From NCBI RefSeq assembly GCF_016865235.1, contig NZ_CP064030.1, forward strand, positions 1,178,001 through 1,242,000: DNA of 64,000 nucleotides. Reading direction: 5' to 3'. Source of the DNA: Dyella caseinilytica. GTDB lineage: Bacteria > Pseudomonadota > Gammaproteobacteria > Xanthomonadales > Rhodanobacteraceae. The notes beneath the pieces are model-generated. The model was not told the DNA's origin. It saw nothing but the letters and a program-made list of their open reading frames with translations, and ran no database searches. Below, in pieces: positions 1-8,802 of this stretch (positions are counted from its first letter, which is position 1; the number at the start of each line of letters is the position of its first letter). Position numbers and translations under genes: made by a program.

Positions 1-1225
1 AACGGTTGTAGAGCGGGGCCGGCGAAATGCGGATCACATCCGGCTCACGCCAGTCGCCGATGATGCCATGCTCCATCAGGTATTCGAACAGCGCACGCCC
101 TTGCTCGCGACCACCAAGCACGCGAATGGAGAGCTGTGAACCGCGGCGTTCGGCTTCTTTGGGTGTGATGATATCCAGCACATCAGCCAGCTGAGTTTGC
201 ACCAGCCATTCCAGATAGCCGGTAAGTTGCAGCGATTTTTCGCGCAGGCGTTGCATGCCTGCGCGATGGAAAATCTCCAGCGAGATACGCAACGGCACCA
301 GCGCGAGAATGGGTGGGTTGGAAAGCTGCCAGCCATCCGCTCCGGCCGTGGGCACGAATTCGGGTCCCATCTGGAATCGTGTGTGCTTGTCATGCCCCCA
401 CCAACCAGCGAAGCGGGGTAGGGTGGCATGAGCATGCCGAGCGTGTACGAAAGCACCGCCAACGGCGCCAGGACCCGAGTTCAGGTATTTGTAACTGCAC
501 CAGATGGCAAAGTCGGCACCGCTGTCATGCAACTGCAGTGGAAGATTGCCAACAGCGTGGGCGAGATCGAAGCCCACGACGCAGCCGTGTTTATGTGCAA
601 GCGTGGTGATCGCTTTCAGATCGAACGTCTGGCCGTTGCGGTATTGCACCCCAGGCAGCATCACCAGTGCGATGCGCGAGCCATGCTCAGCCAGCGCGCG
701 TTCGATGGCGCCCATGGAAAGGGTGCCGTTCGGCTCATCGCCTTCCAGCTCGATCAGCGACAGCTTCGGGCTGAAGCCGTGATAACGGATCTGCGATTCC
801 ACCGCATAGCGATCGGTCGGAAAGGCACCCGCTTCGATCAGGATCGCATGACGATCGGGCGTAGGGCGGTAGAAGCTCACCATCATCAGGTGCAGATTGA
901 CGCCCAGCGTGTTCATCGCGACGACTTCTTCAGGCTGAGCGCCGACGACTTCAGCCAGATGATCGCGCACGAATTCGTGGTAATCCATCCACGGCAAACG
1001 GCCTTTGAAATGGCCTTCTACGCCTAGTTCACCCCAGTAGCTGAGTTCTGCGTTGACCGCTTCGCGCACGGCGCGCGGCTGCAGGCCCAGGGAGTTGCCG
1101 CAGAAGTAGTGGCTTTCGCCGCCTTCATGCGGCGGGATCAGAAATTCGTCGCGAAACGTGCGCAGCGGATCGGCGGCATCGCGAGCCTGGGCCCAGGCGG
1201 TAGTGGCTTCATACGGTGCGGACAT
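1..1225 (-). CDS. kynU: Kynureninase, 3' end beyond the window
   Basis: PLP-dependent enzyme that cleaves kynurenine or 3-hydroxykynurenine to (3-hydroxy)anthranilate and alanine in cytosolic tryptophan breakdown. The reading frame is open from the ATG at 1225 to base 1, about 408 codons, so only the last few residues are missing. Visible family features are the N-terminal YFCGNSLGLQP, the internal GVEGHFKGRLPW, FDLAHAVGNLPL, and the PLP-lysine segment SYKYLNSGPGAVGG, followed by WWGHD. It lies upstream (in transcription order it is leftward) of the ACMSD gene at 1814-2845, which acts on a later intermediate of the same pathway. The family call is very secure; only the C terminus is unseen. 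Confidence 0.95.
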   Translation of the reverse strand, partial: MSAPYEATTAWAQARDAADPLRTFRDEFLIPPHEGGESHYFCGNSLGLQPRAVREAVNAELSYWGELGVEGHFKGRLPWMDYHEFVRDHLAEVVGAQPEEVVAMNTLGVNLHLMMVSFYRPTPDRHAILIEAGAFPTDRYAVESQIRYHGFSPKLSLIELEGDEPNGTLSMGAIERALAEHGSRIALVMLPGVQYRNGQTFDLKAITTLAHKHGCVVGFDLAHAVGNLPLQLHDSGADFAIWCSYKYLNSGPGAVGGAFVHARHAHATLPRFAGWWGHDKHTRFQMGPEFVPTAGADGWQLSNPPILALVPLRISLEIFHRAGMQRLREKSLQLTGYLEWLVQTQLADVLDIITPKEAERRGSQLSIRVLGGREQGRALFEYLMEHGIIGDWREPDVIRISPAPLYNR

Positions 1226-1295
1226 CAGTGCATTCCAACTTGGTTCGTACATGGCCCGTGAGACGGGGCATGACAGATAGACAACACGCGGGCGA

Positions 1296-1817
1296 TCAAG
1301 TGCCTAGCGTCGAGGCAATCGAGCTGCAACCTTTGTCAAACGTCGCCGCCCATTGCTGCCCCGCTTCGCTGGCCGACGGGCGTGCGCAACGCAGCTGTAT
1401 CGCATGACCGTCGTGGAACCAGTAGCGCTCGATATAGGTGTATGGCGTGCCGCTCTCGCTCGCTGTGTAGACGAAACTGTTCTGGTCGCTCGATCTGCTC
1501 TGGCCGGGCTGATAGTCCTTCAGCTGCTTCGCCTTGGCGACGGCGCCGCCGACGTAGTCGTTGAAGTCCTGCAGGTTCGTTACCTGCTTCACCGTGACGC
1601 TGACACGCGCGAGCGTGGTGCTTGCGCTGGGTGATGGATCGGGCACTTGGAACACGCGTACTTCCGGATCGCCATCGACCTGCATGATGCCTACCCAGTT
1701 GGACGGCGTGCTGAAGTGCACACTGCCGGACGCCATGCTGACATCGTCGGCTTGCGCCACTGTGAAGCCGCCAAGCAGCAGTGCGGTAGTCACGATCATG
1801 TAACGCCGGAAATTCAT
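1296..1817 (-). CDS. Secreted protein of unknown function
   Basis: 173-residue protein with a clear Sec signal peptide (MNFRRYMIVTTALLLGGFTVAQA, cleavage expected after AQA near residue 23). The mature part has no motif I recognise; it contains two cysteines near the C terminus (RCARPS and KGCSS) that could pair in the periplasm. Its ATG overlaps the stop of the upstream ACMSD gene as ATGA, so the two are translationally coupled and it sits between ACMSD and kynU in one transcript. Function unknown; the position suggests co-expression with kynurenine catabolism but does not prove a role in it. Confidence 0.75.
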   Translation of the reverse strand: MNFRRYMIVTTALLLGGFTVAQADDVSMASGSVHFSTPSNWVGIMQVDGDPEVRVFQVPDPSPSASTTLARVSVTVKQVTNLQDFNDYVGGAVAKAKQLKDYQPGQSRSSDQNSFVYTASESGTPYTYIERYWFHDGHAIQLRCARPSASEAGQQWAATFDKGCSSIASTLGT

Positions 1818-2845
1818 GCGTGCTCCTGAACATTATTGGAAAGGAAGCGTTGTTGCGGCAGCCCCAGCCACTCCAGCGCCGTGCCGTGAAACAGGCGGGC
1901 GCGGGTCGGGTCGTCCAGTTTCAGCGACTCGATGCCGCTACCCGGTTCCTGCTCCCCCAGCGGGAAAGGATAGTCGGTACCGAGCATCACGCGGTCGACG
2001 CCGGTCACATCCAGTAAATAGCGCAGGGCCTGTGGATCGTGCACGCAGGAATCGAAGTACAGGCGCTTGAGGTATTCGCGCGGATTGCGGGGGTTGTCGG
2101 TGGCGACCAGATCCGGCCGCATGCGGAAGCCGTGCTCGATGCGACCGATCGTCCACGGGAAGCTGCCGCCACCGTGGGCCAGCATCACCCGCAGCTTGGG
2201 CAGGCGTTCCAGCACACCACCGAAGGCCAGGCAACATGCTGCGCGCGATTGCTCGGCAGGCATACCCACCAGCCACGGCATCCAATACTTGGGCATGGTG
2301 GCGGCGCCCATCATGTCCCAGGGATGCACCATGATGGCCGCGCCCAGGTCGGCGGCGGCTTCGAAGAACGGGAACAGTTCCGGTGCATCCAGATTCCACT
2401 CGTTGCAGTGCGAGCCGATCTGCACGCCGCACAGACCCAGTTCGTCGATACAGCGTTCCAGCTCACGGATAGCCAGCTCTGGCGATTGCAGCGGTACGGT
2501 GCCGATACCTGCGTAGTGCCTTGGGTAATCGCGGCAGATCTCGCCCATGTGATCATTGAGGTGCCGGTGCAACTCCAGCGCTTGATAGCCTGGAGCCCAG
2601 TACGAGAACAGCACTGGCACGGTGGAAATGACCTGCACGCTCACACCGAAGCGGGCGTAGTCGGCGATGCGATGCTGCGGGTCGAACGAGGATTCCCACA
2701 CCTCGCGGAAGAACTTGCCGTCCTTGTAGATGCGATGCCGGCCGTCGGTATGGTTCATCACCGGAAAGGCGTCGTTGCCGAACTTGGCAGCGAGGTTGGG
2801 CCAGTCGCGCGGGAGAATATGGGCGTGGGTATCGATTTTCAGCAT
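1814..2845 (-). CDS. 2-amino-3-carboxymuconate-6-semialdehyde decarboxylase (ACMSD), amidohydrolase family
   Basis: 343-residue amidohydrolase-fold decarboxylase. It begins MLKIDTHAHILP, giving the metal-binding HxH (His7, His9), and carries further expected metal/catalytic segments: MVHPWDMMG around residue 175, MLAHGGGSFPW around 225 and LGTDYPFPLGE around 292. The length matches ACMSD (about 330-340). ACMSD removes the carboxylate from aminocarboxymuconate semialdehyde, steering 3-hydroxyanthranilate breakdown away from quinolinate/NAD. The neighbouring kynU supports this assignment over other amidohydrolase_2 decarboxylases. Stop overlaps the following secreted-protein start (ATGA). I would expect a 3-hydroxyanthranilate dioxygenase and kynurenine monooxygenase beyond the left edge. 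Confidence 0.9.
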   Translation of the reverse strand: MLKIDTHAHILPRDWPNLAAKFGNDAFPVMNHTDGRHRIYKDGKFFREVWESSFDPQHRIADYARFGVSVQVISTVPVLFSYWAPGYQALELHRHLNDHMGEICRDYPRHYAGIGTVPLQSPELAIRELERCIDELGLCGVQIGSHCNEWNLDAPELFPFFEAAADLGAAIMVHPWDMMGAATMPKYWMPWLVGMPAEQSRAACCLAFGGVLERLPKLRVMLAHGGGSFPWTIGRIEHGFRMRPDLVATDNPRNPREYLKRLYFDSCVHDPQALRYLLDVTGVDRVMLGTDYPFPLGEQEPGSGIESLKLDDPTRARLFHGTALEWLGLPQQRFLSNNVQEHA

Positions 2846-3025
2846 GCGCCAAGTGTAACGCCTGCCGGTGTCTGGGACCTGTGCAGCCGAATGACTCCCG
2901 CCTTTGCATGTCCCGCGAGGACTGCCATCAGGCTGGGGTGGGGTTATTCGCTTTTGCGCAATGCAACGTAAGTGCGGAGCAATCCCCTTCCGGCCTCTTA
3001 TGTTCCGCAGAGGGAGGCGCGTGCA

Positions 3026-5131
3026 TCAGGGATGTACGCGCTTAATCCCCTGCGCGGCTGCCGTTTCCTGCGGCCCACGCCCCACGACATACGCAAGTGT
3101 GTTGACGTTGTCGACCAGCCGATCGCTGATGCGAACCAGTTGCTCGGCGCGCGGCTTGTCATCGGCCATGGCCAGCAGGGACGACAGGCTGCGCTGCAAT
3201 TGGCGCAATTCCGGCGCCACCGGCGGCGGCTGATTGTCGCGCAAGGCGATGGCCAGAGCGTCCAGGTGTGAAGCAGCCCGTTCGATGAAGTGCGTGACTT
3301 CCACCTGTTCCGGCAGGTTGTCGCAATCATGCAGCAGGGCTTCCAGCGTCATCGCGGTGCGCGCCAGGCGATTGCCGTTGAGGAACAGGGCATTGGCCAG
3401 TTCCAGCAGTGCCAAAGGCGTGGCCGGTTCCGCCTGCATGCGGTCCAGGGATGCTTGCGCGTTGGTGCGGATAGTACGGGCGGCAGTGCGCGCTTCGCGG
3501 TGCGCGTCGCGCCGTTCGGGACGGCCCAGCGCACGCAAGTAGTTGGCGTAGGCTTCCAGCATGTCCGACAGTGCGGCACGTGCACGGCCACGTTCCCAGG
3601 TTGGCCATACGATGTAAGCCAGCAAGGCCATGCCGCTGCCCAGCACGGTATTCAATACGCGATCCACTACAGCCGTGCCGGAATGGACGCCTTCAAACGA
3701 AAGAAAGATCACCACCGTGCCGGTCAGCGCCGCTACCGCAATGCCGTAATGCGCGGTGGCGAGATAGCGGAACGCCATGCACAGCACCGCCATCAGGGCC
3801 AGATGCGTCCAGGCGTCATGCGGCGTGATATGCAGTAGCGCTGTGGTCAGCACCAGGCCAAGAATGGTGCCGACAACACGCAGCAAGCCGAAATTGAAGG
3901 TGGCGGCGAAATCCGGACGCAGCACAATGGCAGCGGTCATCGGTAGCCAGTAGCCGTGCGGCAGGTGCCAAAGGCGCGAGACCAGCAAGGCTATGCTCAA
4001 GCAGACCGCACAACGCATCGCATGACGGAAGGCCACCGAATGCGTGGTGAGATTGGCGCGCAAGGTACCGAGTGCCGAGTTGCCGCGCAGCGCCCGAGGC
4101 AGCCGCATTTCCGCGTCAGCAGCGCGGATTTCGCCGCGCGAGCCAGCCCAGTTCGCATTGCGCACTGCCGCGGCCAACTGGCCCGAAAGCGCGTGGATAT
4201 GCGCCGCGATGCTGTCGTCACGCGTATTGTTATCGAGCAAGGCGCGTTCGCTGGCTTGCAAGGTCTGCAGCGTGCGCGAGGCTTGTTCCGGTGATTCACC
4301 TGCTTCGAGCGCCTCGGCGACGGCGACCAGCACGCGCGCGGCATCGTTGCGGAACATGGTAAGGATGTTTTCGGCGCCATGCAGATCGCTCATGGCGACC
4401 AGTTCAAGGCGGATGCGCTCGGCCAGTTCCAGCAGCACCGCGAAGGCCTCCATCGCACGGCCGCGCGCGTGATGACGGCCGAGCAAGGTTTGCTGCAGCG
4501 TCGTCATCGCGTCGGTCAGGGCGGGAACGTCCTCAGCATCCTGCACGTGCTCTCCCGCCAGTGATGCCAGGCCACGATAGACAGCGGCCAGCGCGTAGCG
4601 CTCCGGACGATATCGTTGCAACGGCCATGCAGCTACCGAGAACAACGCCAGCAGCAAACCGCCGGCGAAAATCAACGCCGCGCCGGTGAACGCCTCATGC
4701 ACGGTGGCGGGCGTTGCGGCGGTGACGACCAGCAGAATCATGCTGGTCATGCCGACGCGTGCGATATCGGTACCGAATACCACCAGCAAGCCGCCAAAGA
4801 AGCCGAACGCTGCCATCGCCAGCGTGATCGGCAAGAGGTCGCCGCCGATCAGAAAACCGCACAGAGACGCCAACCCTGCCGCCAGTGATGCCAGAAACAG
4901 CTGCCATAGCCGTTGGCGATACGGGCCGGGCTGATCGGAGAACATAGTGTCCAGCGCGCCGGCAGCAATCGCCAGACCGGCTTCCTGATGGCCGGTGAGC
5001 ATGCCGATCGCCAGTGGCAGCACGACCGCGGCCGTATTGCGCACGACCACCCACAGCGGCACATCCGGACGCTTGGTCGCAGTCAGGCTTTGCAACACGC
5101 TGGTGCGTAGCGAGTAGGCTCGGGTTGACAT
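3026..5131 (-). CDS. FUSC-family inner-membrane protein
   Basis: 701-residue membrane protein with the two-block layout of the FUSC/YccS/aromatic acid exporter family: an N-terminal group of about six hydrophobic segments (residues 30-170, including VVLPLAIGMLTGHQEAGLAIAAG), a long cytoplasmic helical region (about 180-370), a second membrane block (about 375-510, including YWLPMTAAIVLRPDFAATF) and a C-terminal helical tail. The motif LPMTAAIVLRPD is typical of the FUSC C-terminal membrane block. Members are proposed exporters of aromatic acids or other small molecules; the substrate cannot be read here. Proximity to kynurenine genes makes an aromatic efflux role attractive but unproven. No strong ribosome binding site is visible before the ATG. 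Confidence 0.85.
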   Translation of the reverse strand: MSTRAYSLRTSVLQSLTATKRPDVPLWVVVRNTAAVVLPLAIGMLTGHQEAGLAIAAGALDTMFSDQPGPYRQRLWQLFLASLAAGLASLCGFLIGGDLLPITLAMAAFGFFGGLLVVFGTDIARVGMTSMILLVVTAATPATVHEAFTGAALIFAGGLLLALFSVAAWPLQRYRPERYALAAVYRGLASLAGEHVQDAEDVPALTDAMTTLQQTLLGRHHARGRAMEAFAVLLELAERIRLELVAMSDLHGAENILTMFRNDAARVLVAVAEALEAGESPEQASRTLQTLQASERALLDNNTRDDSIAAHIHALSGQLAAAVRNANWAGSRGEIRAADAEMRLPRALRGNSALGTLRANLTTHSVAFRHAMRCAVCLSIALLVSRLWHLPHGYWLPMTAAIVLRPDFAATFNFGLLRVVGTILGLVLTTALLHITPHDAWTHLALMAVLCMAFRYLATAHYGIAVAALTGTVVIFLSFEGVHSGTAVVDRVLNTVLGSGMALLAYIVWPTWERGRARAALSDMLEAYANYLRALGRPERRDAHREARTAARTIRTNAQASLDRMQAEPATPLALLELANALFLNGNRLARTAMTLEALLHDCDNLPEQVEVTHFIERAASHLDALAIALRDNQPPPVAPELRQLQRSLSSLLAMADDKPRAEQLVRISDRLVDNVNTLAYVVGRGPQETAAAQGIKRVHP

Positions 5132-5272
5132 GGCGGGGGACGATGCCGTCGATGCATCGATTCTGCCTTACTCGCGTGGTCGGTGTCGCGTGTGGAGCGA
5201 ACGAAAAACAGGAAGGATGTGTTCCTTCATCACCGACACGGGTATCTCTATTTCCCGTAAGAAGAACTCTTG

Positions 5273-5401
5273 CCTCACCGTCATTCCGGCGCAGGCCGGA
5301 ATCCATTCTCAGAACTTCGCGCACGTCGCACCTTGGCAAAACAGCAGCTTGCGGACCTGTACTGAAGATGGATTCCGGCCTGCGCCGGAATGACGGTGAG
5401 G
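5273..5401. repeat. Inverted pair of REP-like palindromes (CGTCATTCCGGC type)
   Basis: Left arm at 5273-5305 (CCTCACCGTCATTCCGGCGC...) and right arm at about 5369-5401 are reverse complements, each itself containing the smaller palindrome TTCCGGC-GCAG-GCCGGAA. Between them lie about 65 unrelated bases. Same family as the elements at 9379, 21158, 43524, 45151, 48809, 51575 and 56379. Located between two convergent-or-tandem gene ends, as expected of a non-coding REP/REPIN-type element. Confidence 0.85.
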
Positions 5402-5472
5402 CGGGATGGGTATTTTCGAAGAATGCTTCGACGCTATCTCTCTCTGCGATAGAGAAGTGCAAAGAGCCGTAC

Positions 5473-6036
5473 TTACGCGCGCCCGGCAAATTCACCCGTC
5501 AGCGTATTCACCCACACCTTTTCATCATTGGTGATGTACTCAGGCACCTGGATTTCGATGCCGGTGTTGAGTTTGGCGGGCTTGGTGCGCTTGGTGGCGC
5601 TGGCACCTTTCAGTTCCGGTGCCGTGTCGACCACGGTCAGCGTCACGCTGGTGGGAACCTGCAGGCCGACAGGCGCATCGTCGATCACCTGCACGTAATA
5701 ACCTTCCACGCCTTCCACGATGTACCCGGCATTGTCACCGACGACTTCCGGGCCGAGCGTGTACTGCGTGTAATCTTCGTTATCCATGAACACGAATGCG
5801 TCGCCGTCCATGTACGAAAAGTTCGCCGGACGACGCGCCAGATCCACTTCTTTGAGATCATCATCGGCACGCAGGCTGAGGTCGAACTTGCGCCCGCCGG
5901 GAATCGAATACAGCGTAAAGCGGAACGTAACATTGCCGCCACGCGCGGTCGGCGAGCTGCGCTCGATATCACGTACCTGATAGACGGTGCCTTCGTGCTC
6001 GATCACGTTGGCTTTCTTGACGTCGGAAGCTTTCAT
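5473..6036 (-). CDS. efpL: Elongation factor P-like protein EfpL (YeiP)
   Basis: 187-residue paralogue of translation factor EF-P, which binds the ribosome between the P and E sites to relieve stalling at difficult motifs such as polyproline. The N-terminal KOW-like domain contains the tip loop SSPTARGGN (about residues 28-36); the EfpL/YeiP family carries SPTARG here in place of the modified-lysine loop of classical EF-P. The middle segment FSYMDGDAFVFMDNEDYTQYTLG and the C-terminal GASATKRTKPAKLNTG and IQVPEYITNDEKVWVNT are family hallmarks. The ATG at 6036 has no strong Shine-Dalgarno. Function is well supported by family; not the main EF-P. Confidence 0.93.
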   Translation of the reverse strand: MKASDVKKANVIEHEGTVYQVRDIERSSPTARGGNVTFRFTLYSIPGGRKFDLSLRADDDLKEVDLARRPANFSYMDGDAFVFMDNEDYTQYTLGPEVVGDNAGYIVEGVEGYYVQVIDDAPVGLQVPTSVTLTVVDTAPELKGASATKRTKPAKLNTGIEIQVPEYITNDEKVWVNTLTGEFAGRA

Positions 6037-6149
6037 GGATTTAAGCCGGGAATGAAGAGTAGGGAGTAGGAAATAGTCAAAAGCGTAGCGTGCGAGAGCG
6101 GGATGAAGAACCGGGTCTTGCGACTACCGATTCCCCATTCGCCCATTCG

Positions 6150-6917
6150 TTACTTGGACTGCAGCCGCACCGCGCCATCCAGGCGAATCGTTTCGCCATT
6201 GATGTAGCGGTTACCGAGGATGAAGGCCACGGTGGAGGCGTATTCATCCGGCTTGCCCAGGCGCGAAGGGAAGGGGATCGAGGCGGACAGGGATTCCTGC
6301 ACCTGCGGCGGCATACCGTCGACCATCGGCGTCCAGAAGATGCCCGGCGCGATGGTGGCGACGCGAATGCCGAAGCGCGACAGCTCGCGCGCCATCGGCA
6401 GGGTCATGCCCACCACGCCGCCCTTGGAGGCGGAATAGGCGGCCTGGCCGATCTGCCCTTCGTAGGCGGCCACGCTGGCGGTGTTGATGATCACGCCGCG
6501 CTCGCCGTCCTCACCGGCTTCGTTGCCCTGCATCAGGGCCGCGCCGGCCTTGGCGACGTTGAAGCTGCCGACCAGGTTCACCATCACGGTGGTGGCGAAG
6601 GTGCCCAGGGCCATCGGACCATCTTTGCCCAGCACGCGGCCGGCACCCAGGATGCCCGCGCAATTCACCACCACGTTCAGGCCACCCATGGCTTCACGGG
6701 CGGCGGCCACGTTGGCAGCCACGCCTTCTTCGGAAGTCACATCGGTACGGAAGAAACGCGCGCTGCTGCCCAAGGCCTTGGCTGCTTCCTGACCCTTGTC
6801 CTCGTTCACGTCGAACAGGGCGACCTGGCCGCCGTTCGCTGTCAGGTGCTGGGCAACGGCATGGCCGAGGCCGGAGGCGCCGCCGGTGATGATGGCCTTG
6901 ACTTGATTGAGCTGCAT
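6150..6917 (-). CDS. Short-chain 3-hydroxyacyl-CoA dehydrogenase (HSD10-like SDR)
   Basis: 255-residue SDR enzyme. The NAD-binding motif TGGASGLG (residues 11-18) is followed by DVNEDKG after beta-2, which indicates NAD rather than NADP preference. NCAGILGAGR, the catalytic Ser in NTASVAAYEG and the YxxxK pair in AAYSASKGG are all present. The insertion and ending INGETIRLDGAVRL match type II 3-hydroxyacyl-CoA/2-methyl-3-hydroxybutyryl-CoA dehydrogenases (HSD17B10-like). That activity would serve isoleucine or fatty-acid beta-oxidation and fits the many branched-chain acyl-CoA genes in this window. Exact substrate is inference. Confidence 0.88.
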   Translation of the reverse strand: MQLNQVKAIITGGASGLGHAVAQHLTANGGQVALFDVNEDKGQEAAKALGSSARFFRTDVTSEEGVAANVAAAREAMGGLNVVVNCAGILGAGRVLGKDGPMALGTFATTVMVNLVGSFNVAKAGAALMQGNEAGEDGERGVIINTASVAAYEGQIGQAAYSASKGGVVGMTLPMARELSRFGIRVATIAPGIFWTPMVDGMPPQVQESLSASIPFPSRLGKPDEYASTVAFILGNRYINGETIRLDGAVRLQSK

Positions 6918-7163
6918 GGGGGAGTTCCCTGGAACCTAAAACTGCAATGGTAGCGCACCGGCGCTGGCCCTCGCTCCCATGCGCTGGCTGAACGGCGGCA
7001 CGGAACATTCACGTAGCATTCGGGAGGCTGACGCAATCTTGATGTTCGCATCGAGGCGATGAACTTCGAAACGGTACCTGACAACGCCATGGATTGCGGT
7101 ATCCGCCACAAGGAAAGTGCCCATGCGATTCCCGTGCAGTAACAATTTTACGAGGAGTACGTC

Positions 7164-7502
7164 ATGAAGAAAGAACTTGGAGTAATGGTCTTTTGCGGCG
7201 CGATGCTGGTGTCGTCGCAATTCGTCATGGCCCAGGCCTACCGTCCGGGACCGCCCCCGCCGCCTCCGCCGTCCCGCTACCGCGGCATGTACGATCAGGG
7301 TCGCCACGAAGGGTGGTACAAGCGCGGCGGTTACGTCCCGGCCCAATACCGCCGCGGCACCTACGTGGTTTCCGACTGGCGCCGCTACCGGCTGCAGCCG
7401 CCGCCGCGTGGTTATCAGTACATCCGCAGCGACAACGGTGATTTTCTGCTGGCGGCGATTACGACCGGTGCCATCTTGAGCATCATTGCAGCCAGCCATT
7501 GA
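7164..7502 (+). CDS. RcnB-like periplasmic protein
   Basis: 112 residues with a signal peptide (about 1-24, ending VMAQA), then a proline run (PGPPPPPPPSRYRG) and the RcnB-family segment GWYKRGGYVPAQYRRGTYVVSDWRRY, followed by PPRGYQYIRSDNGDFLLAAITTGAILSII. E. coli RcnB is a periplasmic protein linked to nickel/cobalt homeostasis, but many family members have no known metal role. A good Shine-Dalgarno (GAGGAG, 7155-area) precedes the ATG. Single gene with divergent or convergent neighbours. It is 4 orders of kb away from the metal cassette at 43-48 kb, so no link is implied. Confidence 0.8.
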   Translation: MKKELGVMVFCGAMLVSSQFVMAQAYRPGPPPPPPPSRYRGMYDQGRHEGWYKRGGYVPAQYRRGTYVVSDWRRYRLQPPPRGYQYIRSDNGDFLLAAITTGAILSIIAASH

Positions 7503-7566
7503 TAGCGGGTCATGCCTGACATCAAGGGATAACTGTTTGTCGGAGCGTCCATCTCACTGAGTGCGT

Positions 7567-7590
7567 CGTCCCGGCCAAGGCCGGGACGAA
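7567..7590. repeat. Single REP-like palindrome arm (CGTCCCGG type)
   Basis: A short palindrome GTCCCGGCC-AAG-GCCGGGAC lying between the converging ends of the RcnB-like gene and the acetyltransferase. One arm only, with no partner nearby; it could double as a weak transcript-end hairpin. Confidence 0.65.
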
Positions 7591-7593
7591 CCT

Positions 7594-8160
7594 TCATGGC
7601 GCGAGCAATTCCCGCAATGCCGTCGAATCAACCATCGATGAAAAAGCATGTACCGCCGCAGGTGGATTCGTGGCGGGTTGCAGCTCTTTCTGCCACACGC
7701 CCACATCCCACCATCGCTCCAATTTGTAACCGGCCTTACGCCACACGCCAGCGGGCGTGAAACCCATCGCTTCGTGCAAGGCCACACTCACTTCGCCAGG
7801 TAGCGTAATCACGCCAACCGCCTGGTTGATGCCTTGCAAGCGCATGACATCCAGCAGCACGGCATAAAGATGCCGCGCAATGCCGCGGCGTCGGGCGTCG
7901 GCATGCACATAAATGGACGTTTCGGCAATCCAGTCGTAAGCGGCACGTTCGCGAAATCGTGTGGCATACGCGTACGCAAGCACCTGTCCGTTTTCTTCCC
8001 AGACCAGCCATGGATAGTGCTGGAGCCGGGTGAGAATGCGTTGTCGCATGGCGTCGGCGCCAGGCAGTTCGGTTTCGAAAGTGATCGCCGTGTCGATGAT
8101 GGTGGGAGCGTAAATGGCGTGAATAGCGTCGGCGTCTTCAGAGCGTGCGATGCGGATCAT
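7594..8160 (-). CDS. GNAT acetyltransferase, phosphinothricin-acetyltransferase-like
   Basis: Start chosen at the ATG at 8160 (MIRIARSEDADAIHAIY), which overlaps the stop of the upstream YdeI-like gene as ATGA; a longer in-frame start inside that gene is less likely. 188 residues with GNAT features: the acetyl-CoA pyrophosphate-binding stretch ADARRRGIARHLYAVLLD (about 100-117), IAETSIYVHADARR before it, and the closing GFTPAGVWRKAGYKLERWWDVGVWQ that is typical of the pat/bar-type N-acetyltransferases (YncA/MddA relatives acting on methionine sulfoximine, phosphinothricin or similar amino acids). Substrate not determinable here. Confidence 0.88.
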   Translation of the reverse strand: MIRIARSEDADAIHAIYAPTIIDTAITFETELPGADAMRQRILTRLQHYPWLVWEENGQVLAYAYATRFRERAAYDWIAETSIYVHADARRRGIARHLYAVLLDVMRLQGINQAVGVITLPGEVSVALHEAMGFTPAGVWRKAGYKLERWWDVGVWQKELQPATNPPAAVHAFSSMVDSTALRELLAP

Positions 8161-8762
8161 TTCATGTATTTCCAATTGCGGTGTTTGCCTTCCGTCAGCC
8201 ACTCCACGGCAGTAGCCATGCGTTTCTGCCGGGTGGCATCGGTTTTGGCTTCGGTGATCCAGTCGACGTATTCGCGTTGCGCACTGGGGCTGAAAGCTTC
8301 GTAATGTTTGCGGGCCGCTGCGTGTTGTTTCAGCAGTGCCGCAAAATCGGAGGGCAATGCAGGTGATGGTTTGCGTGCAGCTTTGGGTCGTGGTTGCTTG
8401 GTGCCCGTTTCGTTGACCGCCATGGCCTTGCGGACATAGGCGGCAAGCTCCTTTTTGCCCGGCAGATCCTTCACCGAAACAATCTTGCCAAACTGACCCA
8501 TGCCTTCATCGGCCGAAGTGCCCACGACTTCCTTGTAATGGCGGAAGTGAAAGCTGCAATGTTGCTTGAACGCTGCCATCGCACATATCAGGCTACCCCT
8601 GTAGCTGAAGTGAGGGCAGCGCCATTTGATGGCTTCTTCCACCTGCGGGCAGGCGGCGTGCACAAGTGCGCGGAGGTGGTCGAGGATAGGGCGTGCGAAG
8701 TCAGGCGCTTGCTTGATGTAGTCATCGACGCGCGGATCGTAATGGGGTTTGGCCGATGTCAT
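8157..8762 (-). CDS. YdeI/OmpD-associated family protein with DUF1801 domain
   Basis: Start placed at the ATG at 8762 (MTSAKPHYDPRVDDYI), well after an upstream in-frame extension that runs into the next gene. 201 residues: an N-terminal DUF1801-type fold (residues 10-115, AIKWRCPHFSYRGSLICAMAAFKQHCSFHF) and a C-terminal YdeI-like helical tail (about 140-200, ending FSPSAQREYVDWITEAKTDATRQKRMATAVEWLTEG). Such proteins are cytosolic and of unproven function, sometimes associated with peptide resistance. Operonic with the downstream acetyltransferase through a 4-bp overlap. Confidence 0.85.
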   Translation of the reverse strand: MTSAKPHYDPRVDDYIKQAPDFARPILDHLRALVHAACPQVEEAIKWRCPHFSYRGSLICAMAAFKQHCSFHFRHYKEVVGTSADEGMGQFGKIVSVKDLPGKKELAAYVRKAMAVNETGTKQPRPKAARKPSPALPSDFAALLKQHAAARKHYEAFSPSAQREYVDWITEAKTDATRQKRMATAVEWLTEGKHRNWKYMK

Positions 8763-8802
8763 TCGGGATCCCTCGCATGTGCTTCGCCAGAGCGATAAAA
8801 CC